Source: Psychrobacter sp. MF31 (GTDB taxonomy: Bacteria; Pseudomonadota; Gammaproteobacteria; Pseudomonadales; Moraxellaceae). From it: DNA of 64,000 nt. The position numbers and the translations under genes were made by a program. The notes beneath the pieces are model-generated. The model had not been told where the DNA came from and did no database searches. It was given only the letters and a program-made list of their open reading frames with translations. Shown piece by piece: positions 43,730 through 53,959 of this stretch. The stretch is taken from positions 434,001 to 498,000 of the forward strand of contig NZ_JABBDX010000001.1 in the NCBI RefSeq assembly GCF_012847335.1, in the 5' to 3' direction. Each line of letters begins with the position of its first letter. The stretch's first letter is position 1.

Positions 43730-45121
43730 ATGGCACACAATCCGACCAACCCGCCCCATGACAAACAATCGATTGATAATCTAAAAACCTCAGGGTTTGA
43801 GCGCCGATTGTCCATTGCCAAAACGTCATTGAATATTGGCAGGCGCTGGGCGGGAAACAGTGTGTCAAATCTATTTTTGGATAAAGATGCCAAAGCGCGC
43901 CGCAACCAAGAATTTATGGAATCCCAAGCGCATTATTTGGCAGAAGAATTGGGTAAATTAAAAGGCTCGGTCGTCAAAATCGGGCAAATGCTGGCGCTTT
44001 ATGGTGAGCATATTTTGCCCCCTGAAATTACCCGCGCTTTGCAAACGCTTAATGACGATACCGCAACGCTGCGTTGGGAGCGCATTGAGCAAAATTTGCG
44101 CCGGATTTTAGGCGACAAACTTAACGATTTAGACATTGACCCAAATCCTATTGGCACCGCCTCCCTTGCCCAAGTTCACCGTGCCACCATTCGCGAAACT
44201 GGCGAACAAATTGTCTTAAAAGTTCAATACCCGGGCGTTGCTGACGCCATTGATTCGGACTTGGCATTGTTTAAGCGCTTATTAAAGGTCAGTAATATCG
44301 TCCCGCAAACGCGAGCGCTTGATGCTTGGTTTGAGGAAATTCGCGACCTTCTGCATCACGAAGTTGATTACGAGGCGGAAGCGGCAACGACTGAGCGCTT
44401 TTATGAGCGCCTAAAAAATGACCCACGATATGTCGTCCCGAAAATTAATCGCCATTACTCAAGTCCAAGATTGCTTTGTATGACGTTTGAGTCCGGCGTT
44501 CCGGTAACGTCAAAAGAGGTTCAAGAGCTGTCTCATGAACGCCGAAACCAAGTCGGTCAAGCGGCTATTGAAATCATGATGCAAGAAATCTTTGTTTGGG
44601 GTGAAATGCAAACTGACCCAAACTTTGGTAATTATTTGGTGCGTTTAGGTCAAAATGGCGAAATGGATCAGCTCGTTTTACTTGATTTTGGCGCGATTCG
44701 AACCTTTGATGCTGCCCTTTTAACGATTGCCCGAAATTTGCTGACCGCAGGCTACTATCATGATCACACCACGATGATGGCAGCAATGTCGGGCTATGAC
44801 TTTTTTGATACCATGAGCCCAAAAGTAAAGTCTGATGTGGCATCACTATTTTTGCTAGCCACAGAGCCATTTAGTGATCCTGAAAAAAATAAGGACATTC
44901 CAGCAGACTGTTTGGATGATCAACAGCGTTATGTTTGGGCAAATAGCCAGCTGCATTCGCGGATTTCGGCGGCGGCGACCAAAGCAATGCAGTCGTTTGA
45001 GTTTAATTTACCGCCAAAAGAGTTTATGTTTATCAGCCGTAAATTCATTGGTGCTTATACTTTTTTAACAGTTATTGATGCGTATACTGATTCGCAAAAA
45101 TTGGTGAAAATTTTTATTTAG
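43730..45121 (+). CDS. ABC1/UbiB-family protein-kinase-like protein
   Basis: 463-residue atypical kinase. The family-specific KxGQ motif is in GSVVKIGQMLALYG (about 82-86). The Ala-rich loop is IGTASLAQVHRA, the ATP-binding Lys is in IVLKVQYPG, QTDPNFGNYLV is the catalytic-loop region and LLDFGAIR is the DFG metal site. It has no C-terminal transmembrane pair of the E. coli UbiB kind, so it is nearer to the soluble ABC1/AarF proteins of unclear substrate. A role in ubiquinone or lipid homeostasis is possible. It is monocistronic. Confidence 0.88.
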   Translation: MAHNPTNPPHDKQSIDNLKTSGFERRLSIAKTSLNIGRRWAGNSVSNLFLDKDAKARRNQEFMESQAHYLAEELGKLKGSVVKIGQMLALYGEHILPPEITRALQTLNDDTATLRWERIEQNLRRILGDKLNDLDIDPNPIGTASLAQVHRATIRETGEQIVLKVQYPGVADAIDSDLALFKRLLKVSNIVPQTRALDAWFEEIRDLLHHEVDYEAEAATTERFYERLKNDPRYVVPKINRHYSSPRLLCMTFESGVPVTSKEVQELSHERRNQVGQAAIEIMMQEIFVWGEMQTDPNFGNYLVRLGQNGEMDQLVLLDFGAIRTFDAALLTIARNLLTAGYYHDHTTMMAAMSGYDFFDTMSPKVKSDVASLFLLATEPFSDPEKNKDIPADCLDDQQRYVWANSQLHSRISAAATKAMQSFEFNLPPKEFMFISRKFIGAYTFLTVIDAYTDSQKLVKIFI

Positions 45122-45249
45122 TTAGAAGTTTTTCTTGTAATTCTCTATAAAAATTTCTATTTTTTCTTTAGTTACTTTTTTAATATTTTATTTTTTGCTT
45201 AGGCTATTTTTATTAAATTATTTTGTTCTATATTTTTATATTAAAAGTT

Positions 45250-45897
45250 CTAATTTTCTTTAGGCAACCAATCATCAAAGCGCGTTTTATAACCGATTGG
45301 TTTGGTCATCATAAGCTCCCAACACGGCTCGCCGCGAGCAAGATATTTCACTTCAAAATGGGTTCGCTGACTATCGCTTGGAACGCTTGAGCGCTCAACT
45401 TGTAATTGCCAAACCTCACGAGCTTGCGCCTCGCCATTGTCAATATACGCCTCGATATTGCTTGCTAAGATAATCTCCCCGCCCGCCTGTAACCGCGATA
45501 ATAAAAACTCAAAAAATGGCATGTTGAGCCATTGCTGATTGGGGTTTTTCTGCTCAGGGTTTGGATACAAGATAAATATTTTGCTTAATCGCTTAGGCGG
45601 TAGCGCAAACACCGTCCAAGCAATCGCATCGGCATGAATAGCAGTTAAGTTGGGAAAAGACGACTGCAACGCGAGTTTTTCAAACGCCATAAATTTATTT
45701 TTGGTTCGTTCAATGGCGATTAAGTGGCAATCAGGATGGGCTTTGGCAAAGCTTAGCGCGTGTTTGCCGCGACCTGCTCCAATTTCTAAGGCAAGCGGCG
45801 TTTTTGTTGCCATCACTTCAGGAACAAAAAAATCGCGCGGCAAAAGCAGCTTTTCAGGTAAAAAGGCGCGGTTATGGCGATGGCTTAGCGTTGTCAT
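45250..45897 (-). CDS. TrmB-like SAM-dependent methyltransferase
   Basis: 215 residues. The SAM motif I is LALEIGAGRGKHALSFA, with the TrmB-type ribose-binding acidic residue in IAIERTKNK. The region HADAIAW...IFILYPNPEQKNP sits where tRNA (guanine-N7)-methyltransferase TrmB has its DPWPKKRH motif, and LQAGGEIILASNIEAYID matches the following strand. Because the tRNA-binding motif is altered (YPNPEQKN), this may be a paralogue rather than the housekeeping TrmB. It is AT-rich downstream, with no clear terminator. Confidence 0.75.
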   Translation of the reverse strand: MTTLSHRHNRAFLPEKLLLPRDFFVPEVMATKTPLALEIGAGRGKHALSFAKAHPDCHLIAIERTKNKFMAFEKLALQSSFPNLTAIHADAIAWTVFALPPKRLSKIFILYPNPEQKNPNQQWLNMPFFEFLLSRLQAGGEIILASNIEAYIDNGEAQAREVWQLQVERSSVPSDSQRTHFEVKYLARGEPCWELMMTKPIGYKTRFDDWLPKEN

Positions 45898-46022
45898 ATC
45901 AGGCTCTTAAATTGGCTTTTGGCGTGTTGTCTTTTCATCATGTCGTGCTATTATTATAACGGCTATTGCTTGCGGAAAACACCGCCGAAACTTGACTCAT
46001 TGCTCAAATTATTTGCCTTCTT

Positions 46023-46226
46023 ATGACTGATAAAAATTCTGATACCGATCTTAGCGCCCCTACAAAGCAATTTCCTTGCCCGCAGTGCGGTACAAAAACG
46101 CGCTGGCAGGGCAATGCCTTTAAGCCCTTTTGTAGTGAGCGCTGCAAATTGATTGATTTGGGCGCTTGGGCAAGTGAAGATTACCGCTTGCCTGCCGATA
46201 CCGCGCCATTTTCGGATGAACTTTAA
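46023..46226 (+). CDS. yacG: DNA gyrase inhibitor / zinc-binding protein YacG
   Basis: 67 residues with the treble-clef zinc motif CPQC...FCSERC and the family-typical [17 protein letters not shown]. YacG binds GyrB and inhibits gyrase in E. coli. It precedes argD by 82 bases on the same strand. Confidence 0.93.
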   Translation: MTDKNSDTDLSAPTKQFPCPQCGTKTRWQGNAFKPFCSERCKLIDLGAWASEDYRLPADTAPFSDEL

Positions 46227-46307
46227 GCCCCCATTTTAGTTTTTATTCACGCCAATTTTACCACTTTGCAACTGTTGATTTTTCCATTGCCAAATTAAGG
46301 ACAAGTT

Positions 46308-47495
46308 ATGCCAGCTACTTATTTGATGCCAACTTATAGCCGCCAACCCATCAGCTTTTCGCGCGGTACTGGCAGCTGGCTTTATACCAAAGATGATACG
46401 GCTTATCTTGACGCGCTCACCGGAATTGCGGTTTGCGGTTTGGGGCATTGTCATCCAAAAGTGACCGAAGCCATTTGCGATCAAGCAAAAACGTTGGTTC
46501 ATACGAGCAATTTATTTGGGATCGACTGGCAAGAGCGCGCAGGCGAAGCGCTTTGCACGGCTGCAAACATGGACAGCGTATTTTTTGCCAATAGCGGCGC
46601 GGAAGCCAATGAAGCGGCGCTGAAACTGGCGCGACTTTTTGCTCACAATCAAGGCTTTAGCCGCCCAAAAGTCATTGTGATGGAAAAATCCTTTCACGGT
46701 CGCACCCTTTTGTCGTTATCCGCAACGGCAAATCCTAAGGCGCGTGAAGGCTTTTTTACTCTTGATGACGACTTTATCCGCGTACCCTTTGGCGATATTG
46801 ACGCCATTAAACAAGCGGCTTGTAATAACAGTGAGATTTGCGCCATTTTGGTTGAGCCGATTCAAGGTGAAGGCGGCTTAAATACGGCGGCTAATGGCTT
46901 TGGCTATTTAGAAGACTTGCAAGCTGAGTGTGACGCCAACAACTGGCTATTTATGATTGATGAAGTTCAAACCGGCAATGGTCGAACGGGTAAATACTTT
47001 GCCTATCAACACAGCAACGCAAAGCCTGATGTATTAACCACAGCTAAAGGCTTAGGCAATGGCTTCCCTGTTGGCGCTTGTATGGTTCGTGGCCGTGCCG
47101 CTGACTTGTTTGGCGCAGGAAGTCACGGCTCAACTTATGGCGGAACGCCGCTTGCCAGCCGCGTGGTTCATGCCGTTTATGAGGTGCTAAAAGACGGCGA
47201 TATCATGCAAAATGCGGTGACTGAGGGCAACTTTATTGCTCAAACGATTAAAGATGAGCTTAAAGGCTTTGATATCGGCTCACGCGGCGCAGGAATGATG
47301 ATCGGTATTGTGCTTCCTGAAGCTACTGATTGCAGTGAGCTCGTTGACCGCGCTCGCGATGAAGAGCAATTGATTATCAACGTGACAGGCGGTCATGTGG
47401 TGCGCTTATTGCCGCCTTTAAACATGACGCGCAATGAAAGTGAGCAAGTGGTTGAACGTCTAACGCGACTGATCAAGTCGACACTTAATAATTAA
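46308..47495 (+). CDS. argD: Acetylornithine aminotransferase (ArgD family)
   Basis: PLP-dependent class-III aminotransferase for arginine synthesis, possibly also succinyldiaminopimelate. 395 residues. Motifs: FANSGAEANEAALKLAR (phosphate-binding region), FHGRTLLSLSAT, EPIQGEGG, FMIDEVQTGNGRTG (Asp contacting the PLP nitrogen) and TTAKGLGNGFPVGA with the Schiff-base Lys. The start is typical (MPTYSRQPISFSRGTGSWLY). It is followed by a bidirectional terminator. Confidence 0.94.
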   Translation: MPATYLMPTYSRQPISFSRGTGSWLYTKDDTAYLDALTGIAVCGLGHCHPKVTEAICDQAKTLVHTSNLFGIDWQERAGEALCTAANMDSVFFANSGAEANEAALKLARLFAHNQGFSRPKVIVMEKSFHGRTLLSLSATANPKAREGFFTLDDDFIRVPFGDIDAIKQAACNNSEICAILVEPIQGEGGLNTAANGFGYLEDLQAECDANNWLFMIDEVQTGNGRTGKYFAYQHSNAKPDVLTTAKGLGNGFPVGACMVRGRAADLFGAGSHGSTYGGTPLASRVVHAVYEVLKDGDIMQNAVTEGNFIAQTIKDELKGFDIGSRGAGMMIGIVLPEATDCSELVDRARDEEQLIINVTGGHVVRLLPPLNMTRNESEQVVERLTRLIKSTLNN

Positions 47496-47521
47496 TTTCC
47501 AAGACTTTTATTTTAAACATG

Positions 47522-47552
47522 AAAAAACCCCAAGTTAATTTTGGGGTTTTTG
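47522..47552. terminator. Bidirectional terminator between argD and the lysR gene
   Basis: AAAAACCCCAA pairs with TTGGGGTTTTT around a 7-base loop, between convergent genes. Confidence 0.88.
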
Positions 47553-47578
47553 TTTAATAAAACTTTTTAAAAGGCTAA

Positions 47579-48478
47579 TTAGCTGGCATGAAAGTATTTT
47601 TTTAATACTTCCAAACAGCGAGTAATTTTGGCAGGTTGCTGCTCGCGGTTTAACGTAACGGCATAAAGCACAAAGCTTGGCAATTGATAACCGGTTAACA
47701 CTTCGACCAATTCGCCATTTTCAAGCTCTTTTTTGATGTCCATTTCTACCATTCGCACCAAGCCATGACCTTCTTTGGCAAGGGTCGTTGCCATAAATAC
47801 GTTGTTGGTATGGATTCTTGAGGCAAGCTTGGTTCGGGATTTTTTGCCCGTTTCGGTTTGGGTCAGCTCAATTTGGTTGGCATCTTTCATCAAATCAATG
47901 CAAATCAGCTGATGCGCCGCCAAGTCTTTTGGTGATTCAATCTTACTATGACCGCGCAAATATTGCGGTGAGGCAACCAGCAATTGCCGGACGTCGGTGA
48001 GCGGATGGCAGCTTAAGCTTGAGTCGTTAATGCTTGGGCTCATGCGGATAGCAATGTCAATGCGCTCATCAATCATGTCGATATAATGATTGTCCGCCAA
48101 ATAAGTGATGCTCAAGTCATCGTGAGCTGCCATCCAAGTGGACAGCGCTGGTAAAATATGGTTAACACCAAGCTCAGGAGTCGTCGAAATCCGCAGGCTT
48201 CCGGCAAGCTCATCGCGAAGCTGATTGACTTTGATTCGACCTTGTTCAGCGGCGCTCACCACATCTTTTGCCGCTTCATAAAAGCTCTCGCCAGCTTCTG
48301 TTAAGCTCAGCTTTCGGGTGGAGCGGTGCAGTAATACCACGCCAAGCTCATTTTCCAAGGAGCGGATCTGTTGGCTTACCGCGCTTGTTGTGATGCCAAG
48401 CTCGCGGGCGGAGCCACTAAACGAGCCGTGGCTGACCACACTTGCAAATACTGCCATACCGCGAAGATTATCTAACAT
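47579..48478 (-). CDS. LysR-family transcriptional regulator
   Basis: 299 residues. The N-terminal winged helix has MAVFASVVSHGSFSGSARELGITTSAVSQQIRSLENELGV (split across residues 8-46) and the linker LTEAGESFY. The C-terminal periplasmic-binding-like effector domain starts around residue 90 (GSLRISTTPELG). It groups by eye with the large LysR subclass of single-domain effectors acting on neighbouring genes, but no divergent target gene is present. The 230-base upstream spacer is AT-rich without a recognised operator. Confidence 0.92.
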   Translation of the reverse strand: MLDNLRGMAVFASVVSHGSFSGSARELGITTSAVSQQIRSLENELGVVLLHRSTRKLSLTEAGESFYEAAKDVVSAAEQGRIKVNQLRDELAGSLRISTTPELGVNHILPALSTWMAAHDDLSITYLADNHYIDMIDERIDIAIRMSPSINDSSLSCHPLTDVRQLLVASPQYLRGHSKIESPKDLAAHQLICIDLMKDANQIELTQTETGKKSRTKLASRIHTNNVFMATTLAKEGHGLVRMVEMDIKKELENGELVEVLTGYQLPSFVLYAVTLNREQQPAKITRCLEVLKKYFHAS

Positions 48479-48709
48479 ACGCTCACCTAAGCTAATTTTA
48501 CAGTTGTTAATTTATCTTAACCATTATAGCTTAGTTTAAGTATTATTTCACCTATTGTCATTGTGCTGGTTTATTAAGTTAAATGATAACTTCATAATTA
48601 TCAAAGCAATAATGATTATAAAAATTTCATTTGGCTCAATTAAACGTAATCATAACTTTTAAGTATAATTTTTCAACCCAAACTTTAGCTTTAAACTCTT
48701 TAGTAAAGG

Positions 48710-50851
48710 TTAAGGGTCATTGAGCTCAATTTGGGTAAGCTCCCCTTCTCTTTGATTGGCTAAATATTGCATGATTGGCGATTGTAATATCATCGCTTCA
48801 GCGGCTGTTTGCGCTTGAATAAATCGCTGCTGCTGACGCTCGTGTGGCGTGTCATTGTCCGACTGCATTAAACTGCCATCGACCATCAGCTCAATTTTTG
48901 CCCCTGAAAACTGAGCTTGAATCTTGCTTGCCAACTGCTCAAAGGTGGATTGCATGTGCCGACTGTTAAAAGCGGTGATAAAGGTTGCCGCACCGTGACA
49001 CTCGCCGACCATCACCCCTTGACGGGCAAGCGCCAGCTCATCAGCGGCAAGCAGCCCCTCAGCGCGTGCCGATTGCAGCCAATAATCCCATTTGTCCGGC
49101 GACCATTGACCGCTTAATTCTTGCGGCGGACAGTGAAGCAGCTCACGCGGGTCATTCGTTGTTAATTGAGAATCATTTCGCGCTGGCTCAAGGTTTGGCT
49201 CAAGGTTTGGCTCAAGGTTTGGCTCAAGGTTTGGCTCAAGGTTTGGCTCAAGGTTTGGCTCAAGGTTTGGCTCAAGGTTTGGCTCAAGGTTTGGCTCAAG
49301 GTTTGGCTCAAGGTTTGGCTCAAGGTTTGGCTCAAGGTTTGGCTCAAGGTTTGGGGAAACTGTTTGATTCGGATTTTGATAACTTTGCGATTCAAAATTT
49401 CTTTCATTATGGATTTGGTTTTCAGCAAAATTATTTAACCCTAAATTTGCTTCAGGGTCATTAACATCACTTTCGCTAAAGTCATCCAAACTTATCGCGC
49501 CATCCTCACTGCCATAAGAAATAGTTTCAAAACTTTGATTATCCCAATTATTATCAGATAAAGTTTCATTTTGATTATGAACGTTCAAACTACTTTCATT
49601 AGCAAAATTTGCTGAAGCTAACGGCTCTACATTGGTAGTTATCGCTAAATTATTATCCGTATGATTTTTCTCAATAACGCCTAATTCTTTGCTTTGATTT
49701 TGCGATGAATGATTTGCTTGCGGTGCACTAGGAGCAACCTCAATCATTTCATCATGACCAAGCGGTCGAAATGCCAAAAGCCGCAAAATGCACATTTCAA
49801 GCGCTTGCATCGGCGTACTGGCAAGCTTCATCGACTCACGAGCTCGAACGACGATTTCATAATACAATTGCAGCACTTCAGGCGACATTATTTGAGCAAG
49901 CTTAGTGATTTGCGCGGCTTGAGCTTCATTAACGTTCAAGGCAACTTGGGGTAAAAGCTGGGTGAGCGCCAATTGATGCAAAAGCTCCGCTAAGCCATCA
50001 AACATACTTGCTGCATCGACCATTTGCATGCGGATCTGCTCAATATGCCTCGCCACCGCTACTTTATCATTGTGATAAATATCAGCAATCAGGTGCACCA
50101 AATCCGCCGAGTCAATCAGCCCAAGCATAGCGTTGACCGTATCATCATCCAAATGACCTTGGCCAAAGGCAATGGCTTGGTCAGTCAAAGATAAGGCATC
50201 ACGAACTGAGCCTTTTGCTGCGTTCGCAAGTTGCCAAAGCGCCGGCTGGGTGAACGAAATCTGCTCTTGGGTCAAAATATTGCCCAAATGCTCACTGAGC
50301 AGCGCTTGCGGCAGCGGTCTGAGCACAAACTGCAAGCAGCGCGAAATGATGGTAATCGGCAGCTTTTGCGGGTCAGTGGTGGCAAGCAAAAACTTAACAT
50401 GCGACGGCGGCTCTTCAAGCGTTTTGAGTAGCGCGTTAAAGCTGTGCGTTGAGAGCATGTGAACCTCATCAATGAGGTACACTTTATAGCGCCCTTGACT
50501 TGGTGCATACGGCACATTGTCAAGCAGCTCGCGGGTGTCCTCAACCTTGGTTCGGGACGCGGCGTCAATCTCGATTAAGTCAATAAAGCGACCTTGGTCA
50601 ATCGCCACGCAGTGCTCGCAAACGCCGCAAGGGGTACTGGTCACTCCCGTATCGCAGTTCAGACATTTTGCCAAAATCCGCGCGATCGTTGTTTTGCCCA
50701 CACCGCGAGTTCCAGTGAACAAATACGCATGATGCAGCCGATTATAATCGATGGCATTAATGAGCGCTTTTGAAACGTGTGACTGCCCAATCAGCTCATG
50801 AAAGTTTTTGGGGCGATATTTTCGGGCAAGAACTTGATATTGCGGCGTCAT
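48710..50851 (-). CDS. dnaX: DNA polymerase III subunits tau/gamma with a (NLEP)14 tract
   Basis: Clamp-loader ATPase. 713 residues from ATG 50851 (MTPQYQVLARKYRPKNF is the canonical start; two upstream in-frame ATGs are less likely). It has Walker A GTRGVGKTTIA, the zinc module C...C..C..C (CLNCDTG...CGVCEHC), the DExx-type LIDEVHMLS and the sensor SRCLQF. Domain III ends near residue 370. The long hydrophilic linker to the tau C-terminal domain includes a perfect 14-fold NLEP repeat (about residues 500-555). No A/T-rich frameshift slip site was clearly seen. Confidence 0.94.
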   Translation of the reverse strand: MTPQYQVLARKYRPKNFHELIGQSHVSKALINAIDYNRLHHAYLFTGTRGVGKTTIARILAKCLNCDTGVTSTPCGVCEHCVAIDQGRFIDLIEIDAASRTKVEDTRELLDNVPYAPSQGRYKVYLIDEVHMLSTHSFNALLKTLEEPPSHVKFLLATTDPQKLPITIISRCLQFVLRPLPQALLSEHLGNILTQEQISFTQPALWQLANAAKGSVRDALSLTDQAIAFGQGHLDDDTVNAMLGLIDSADLVHLIADIYHNDKVAVARHIEQIRMQMVDAASMFDGLAELLHQLALTQLLPQVALNVNEAQAAQITKLAQIMSPEVLQLYYEIVVRARESMKLASTPMQALEMCILRLLAFRPLGHDEMIEVAPSAPQANHSSQNQSKELGVIEKNHTDNNLAITTNVEPLASANFANESSLNVHNQNETLSDNNWDNQSFETISYGSEDGAISLDDFSESDVNDPEANLGLNNFAENQIHNERNFESQSYQNPNQTVSPNLEPNLEPNLEPNLEPNLEPNLEPNLEPNLEPNLEPNLEPNLEPNLEPNLEPNLEPARNDSQLTTNDPRELLHCPPQELSGQWSPDKWDYWLQSARAEGLLAADELALARQGVMVGECHGAATFITAFNSRHMQSTFEQLASKIQAQFSGAKIELMVDGSLMQSDNDTPHERQQQRFIQAQTAAEAMILQSPIMQYLANQREGELTQIELNDP
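49185..49352 (-). repeat. 14 perfect 12-bp tandem repeats inside dnaX
   Basis: Fourteen identical copies of GGCTCAAGGTTT (plus strand) run without a single change from 49185 to 49352. In dnaX they encode Asn-Leu-Glu-Pro in frame. Perfect identity at DNA level, including synonymous positions, points to recent slippage expansion. Copy-number change would keep the frame, so it would alter linker length rather than switch the gene off. Confidence 0.97.
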
Positions 50852-50914
50852 AGTCATCCAATTTGGCGGCGATTTTGGCGTTAAATTCACGCTTTTTTAA
50901 AACCATTATTATAG

Positions 50915-50945
50915 CAAAAAGCCAGCTTTCATGACTGGCTTTTTG
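50915..50945 (-). terminator. Terminator of lysS
   Basis: AAAAAGCCAG pairs with CTGGCTTTTT around a 9-base loop, in the spacer between lysS and dnaX (both minus strand). Confidence 0.85.
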
Positions 50946-50993
50946 GCAGGTTTAAGCTTATTTTAAAAGGCTAAATAATTGCTTTTATTGTGA

Positions 50994-52532
50994 TTATTTC
51001 TCAAATTTTCGGCGCATATGCGGAAATAAAATCACATCGCGAATGCTTGCAGAATCGGTAAATAGCATCACTAAGCGATCAATACCAATGCCCTCGCCGG
51101 CTGTTGGTGGCAACCCATAAGATAAGGCTTCAATATAGTCTTCATCAAAGTGCATGGCTTCATCGTCGCCGGCGTCTTTTTCAGCGACCTGACCGTGGAA
51201 GCGCTCGGCTTGGTCAGCAGGGTCGTTCAGTTCACTAAAGCCGTTGGCAAGCTCGCGACCACCAACGAACAGCTCAAAGCGGTCAGTAATTTCCGGATTG
51301 TCATCACTTCGGCGCGCAAGTGGTGAGGTTTCCGCAGGATATTCGGTGATAAACGTCGGCTGACGTAATTGATGCTCTGCCGTTTCTTCAAAAATGATGG
51401 TTTGCAATTTGCCCACGCCAAACACGTCTTTGATCTGCTGCTTTAACACATTTTGCGCGTAATCTGCCAAATAATCGCGGTTGTTCACTTGGCTCATGTC
51501 AAAGTTTTCAGCATATTTCGCAATGGCATCAACCATCGATAAGCGCTCAAATGGTGCTTTTAGGCTAATCGCTTCGCCTTGATAGGTGATTTCGGTCGTT
51601 CCCAAAATGTCATTGGCAAGCTCATTAAATAAGCGCTCGGTCAAATCCATCAAGTCATGATAATCAGCATAAGCTTGATAAAATTCAATCATGGTAAATT
51701 CAGGATTGTGCCGAGTGGATACGCCTTCATTACGAAAGCTTCTATTGATTTCAAACACTTTTTCAAAGCCGCCAACGACCAAACGCTTTAAATAAAGCTC
51801 GGGCGCAATTCGCAAATACAGCGGCATATCAAGGGCATTATGATGGGTAATAAACGGTCTTGCCACCGCGCCGCCTGGGATCGGGTGCATCATCGGCGTT
51901 TCAACTTCCATAAAACGCTCATTGAGCATAAATTTGCGAATGCCGCTAATCACCTGACTTCGAATAATAAAGGTATTTCGGCTGGCCTCATTGGTCATCA
52001 AGTCCAAATGCCGGCTGCGGTAGCGCGCTTCGATATCCGCTAGACCATGAAACTTGTTTGGCATGGGGCGAAGTGATTTGGTTAACAGCTCTAGGCTTTC
52101 AATATGAACGTACAAATCGCCCTTTCCTGAGCGACCGATATAGCCTGAAACACCAACGATATCGCCCAAATCAAGTGATTTAATTAAGGCAAGCGTATCT
52201 TCATCAAGCTCTTTTCGGGCAACGTATAACTGGATGCGACCGCTCATGTCTTGGATCACGATAAACGCGCCGCGGTTCAGCATCACGCGACCGGCAACTC
52301 GAACCTGAACCTTCTCGCCTGCCGCTGCCTTTGCCTCAATGTCTTCTTTGCTAACGCCGTCAAACTGAGCTTGCAGATCTGCTGCAAAATCGGTGCGTTT
52401 AAACTGGTTGGGGTACGGCTGCTTTCCTGAGGCTTTGATGTCATCAAGCTTTGATTGCAATTGCGCGATCAGCTCATTGGTGTCTTCAAGCGTGGGTTGG
52501 GCGGTTTGGTCTTGGTTGCTTTGCTTTGCCAT
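50994..52532 (-). CDS. lysS: Lysyl-tRNA synthetase, class II
   Basis: 512 residues. An N-terminal OB-fold anticodon-binding domain (about 75-165, [19 protein letters not shown]) is followed by the class II core with motif 2 [23 protein letters not shown] and motif 3 [14 protein letters not shown]. An N-terminal extension of about 30 residues is Gln/Asp-rich. It ends HMRRKFEK, as is common. Normal length. Confidence 0.97.
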   Translation of the reverse strand: MAKQSNQDQTAQPTLEDTNELIAQLQSKLDDIKASGKQPYPNQFKRTDFAADLQAQFDGVSKEDIEAKAAAGEKVQVRVAGRVMLNRGAFIVIQDMSGRIQLYVARKELDEDTLALIKSLDLGDIVGVSGYIGRSGKGDLYVHIESLELLTKSLRPMPNKFHGLADIEARYRSRHLDLMTNEASRNTFIIRSQVISGIRKFMLNERFMEVETPMMHPIPGGAVARPFITHHNALDMPLYLRIAPELYLKRLVVGGFEKVFEINRSFRNEGVSTRHNPEFTMIEFYQAYADYHDLMDLTERLFNELANDILGTTEITYQGEAISLKAPFERLSMVDAIAKYAENFDMSQVNNRDYLADYAQNVLKQQIKDVFGVGKLQTIIFEETAEHQLRQPTFITEYPAETSPLARRSDDNPEITDRFELFVGGRELANGFSELNDPADQAERFHGQVAEKDAGDDEAMHFDEDYIEALSYGLPPTAGEGIGIDRLVMLFTDSASIRDVILFPHMRRKFEK

Positions 52533-52636
52533 AGTTATCTCAAGTTAATAGGTTATCTCAAACTTAAAAGTTCGGGGTCAATAAATCGTTATCATTACAA
52601 AAGGCGCTTATATGAAGCGTTAAAACATAAAACCGC

Positions 52637-53728
52637 TTAAGCCTCACCGCCAATACTTGCCATCAAGTCGGCTTGGTGCTCACGAAGCAGCGCGTCAAGC
52701 AATTCGTCCAAGTCGCCTTCCATGATAGAATCAAGCTTATAAAGCGTTAAGTTAATCCGGTGGTCGGTCATTCGACCTTGCGGAAAGTTATAAGTTCGGA
52801 TGCGCTCGCTACGATCGCCGCTTCCCACCAAATCACGGCGGATAGAGTCGGCAACATCAACTTGAGCTTGAACTTTGGCTTGCTGAATTTTTGAAATCAG
52901 CATTTTCATGGCTTTGTCGCGGTTTTTATGTTGGCTGCGCTCTTGCTGACATTCCACCACCGTTCCGGTTGGAATGTGGGTTAAGCGAACCGCCGAATCG
53001 GTGGTGTTCACGTGCTGACCGCCCGCGCCACTTGAGCGAAAGGTATCCATTTTAATGTCCGCAGGGTTTAAATCAACGGTGTCATCAATCTCAACTTCCG
53101 GCATGACTGCAACCGTACAAGCTGACGTATGAACGCGACCTTGGCTTTCAGTTTCAGGGACGCGCTGAACGCGGTGAGCGCCAGATTCAAACTTTAAGCG
53201 ACCATAAACGCTGTTGCCAGAAACTCGGGTAATGATTTCTTTATAGCCGCCGTGCTCGCCTTCGTTTGCCGACAACACTTCCACCGTCCAACCTTGGGTC
53301 TGAGCGTATTTTTGATACATCCGAAACAAGTCGCCTGAAAAAATCGCCGCCTCATCACCGCCCGTTCCGGCACGGATTTCTAAAAACGCCGGAACTTTAT
53401 CGTTGGGATCTTTGGGCAACATCATAACGTTGAGCGTTTCTTCCATCTGCGCGATGCTGTCTTTTGCCTGCTCGATTTCCTCTTGCAGCATTTGCTTCAT
53501 GTCGCTGTCCGTGGTATCGCTTAGCATCTCATTAGCGTCAACAATATCGCTTTCAGCGCGGTTGTAATTCTGCCAAAGCGCGGTGATGTCCATCAAATCG
53601 CTGTGCTCAACCGACAAGGCGCGAAACTGCTGATTGTCGCTGATGACCTCAGGGTCAGATAATAGCGCGGTGACCTCTTCAAAGCGATCGCTCATTTGGT
53701 CAAGGCGCAGGCGTAAGGATTCTTTCAT
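52637..53728 (-). CDS. prfA: Peptide chain release factor 1
   Basis: Recognises UAA and UAG and releases the finished peptide. 363 residues. It has the GGQ loop in [17 protein letters not shown] and the RF1-type stop-codon-reading tripeptide region [14 protein letters not shown] (PxT as PET). The start is ATG 53728. prmC is not adjacent here, unlike in many gammaproteobacteria. Confidence 0.97.
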   Translation of the reverse strand: MKESLRLRLDQMSDRFEEVTALLSDPEVISDNQQFRALSVEHSDLMDITALWQNYNRAESDIVDANEMLSDTTDSDMKQMLQEEIEQAKDSIAQMEETLNVMMLPKDPNDKVPAFLEIRAGTGGDEAAIFSGDLFRMYQKYAQTQGWTVEVLSANEGEHGGYKEIITRVSGNSVYGRLKFESGAHRVQRVPETESQGRVHTSACTVAVMPEVEIDDTVDLNPADIKMDTFRSSGAGGQHVNTTDSAVRLTHIPTGTVVECQQERSQHKNRDKAMKMLISKIQQAKVQAQVDVADSIRRDLVGSGDRSERIRTYNFPQGRMTDHRINLTLYKLDSIMEGDLDELLDALLREHQADLMASIGGEA

Positions 53729-53881
53729 AAACTCAGTTCATTATGGTTTAAATCAAAAGGCATTTAAAAATAGCTATTTAAAAACGAAAGCGCAATTATA
53801 GCAAATTTTTAAGCTAAAATTAACTTTGATTGCAAGCTTAAGCTTTAAGTCAATAAAACTTATGTCCTTTTAAAAAACTGC

Positions 53882-53917
53882 AAAAAAAATAGCCAAGAAT
53901 CTTTATCCTTAGCTATC
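53882..53917 (-). terminator. Terminator of the KAS-III-like gene
   Basis: On the minus strand ATAGCTAAG pairs with CTTGGCTAT (one G-T) and is followed by T7. It lies 43 bases past the stop. Confidence 0.78.
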
Positions 53918-53959
53918 TTTTAAGTTAAAAGCTCGTCGTTAACAAGCCATCAAATTAAC

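Noticed and set aside
49185-49352. Possible CRISPR-like repeat array
   Set aside because: The units are contiguous 12-mers with no unique spacers and encode (NLEP)n in frame.
49162-49464. Open frames on both strands across the dnaX repeat
   Set aside because: A 12-bp repeat without stops keeps several frames open; only the dnaX frame continues into conserved protein on both sides.
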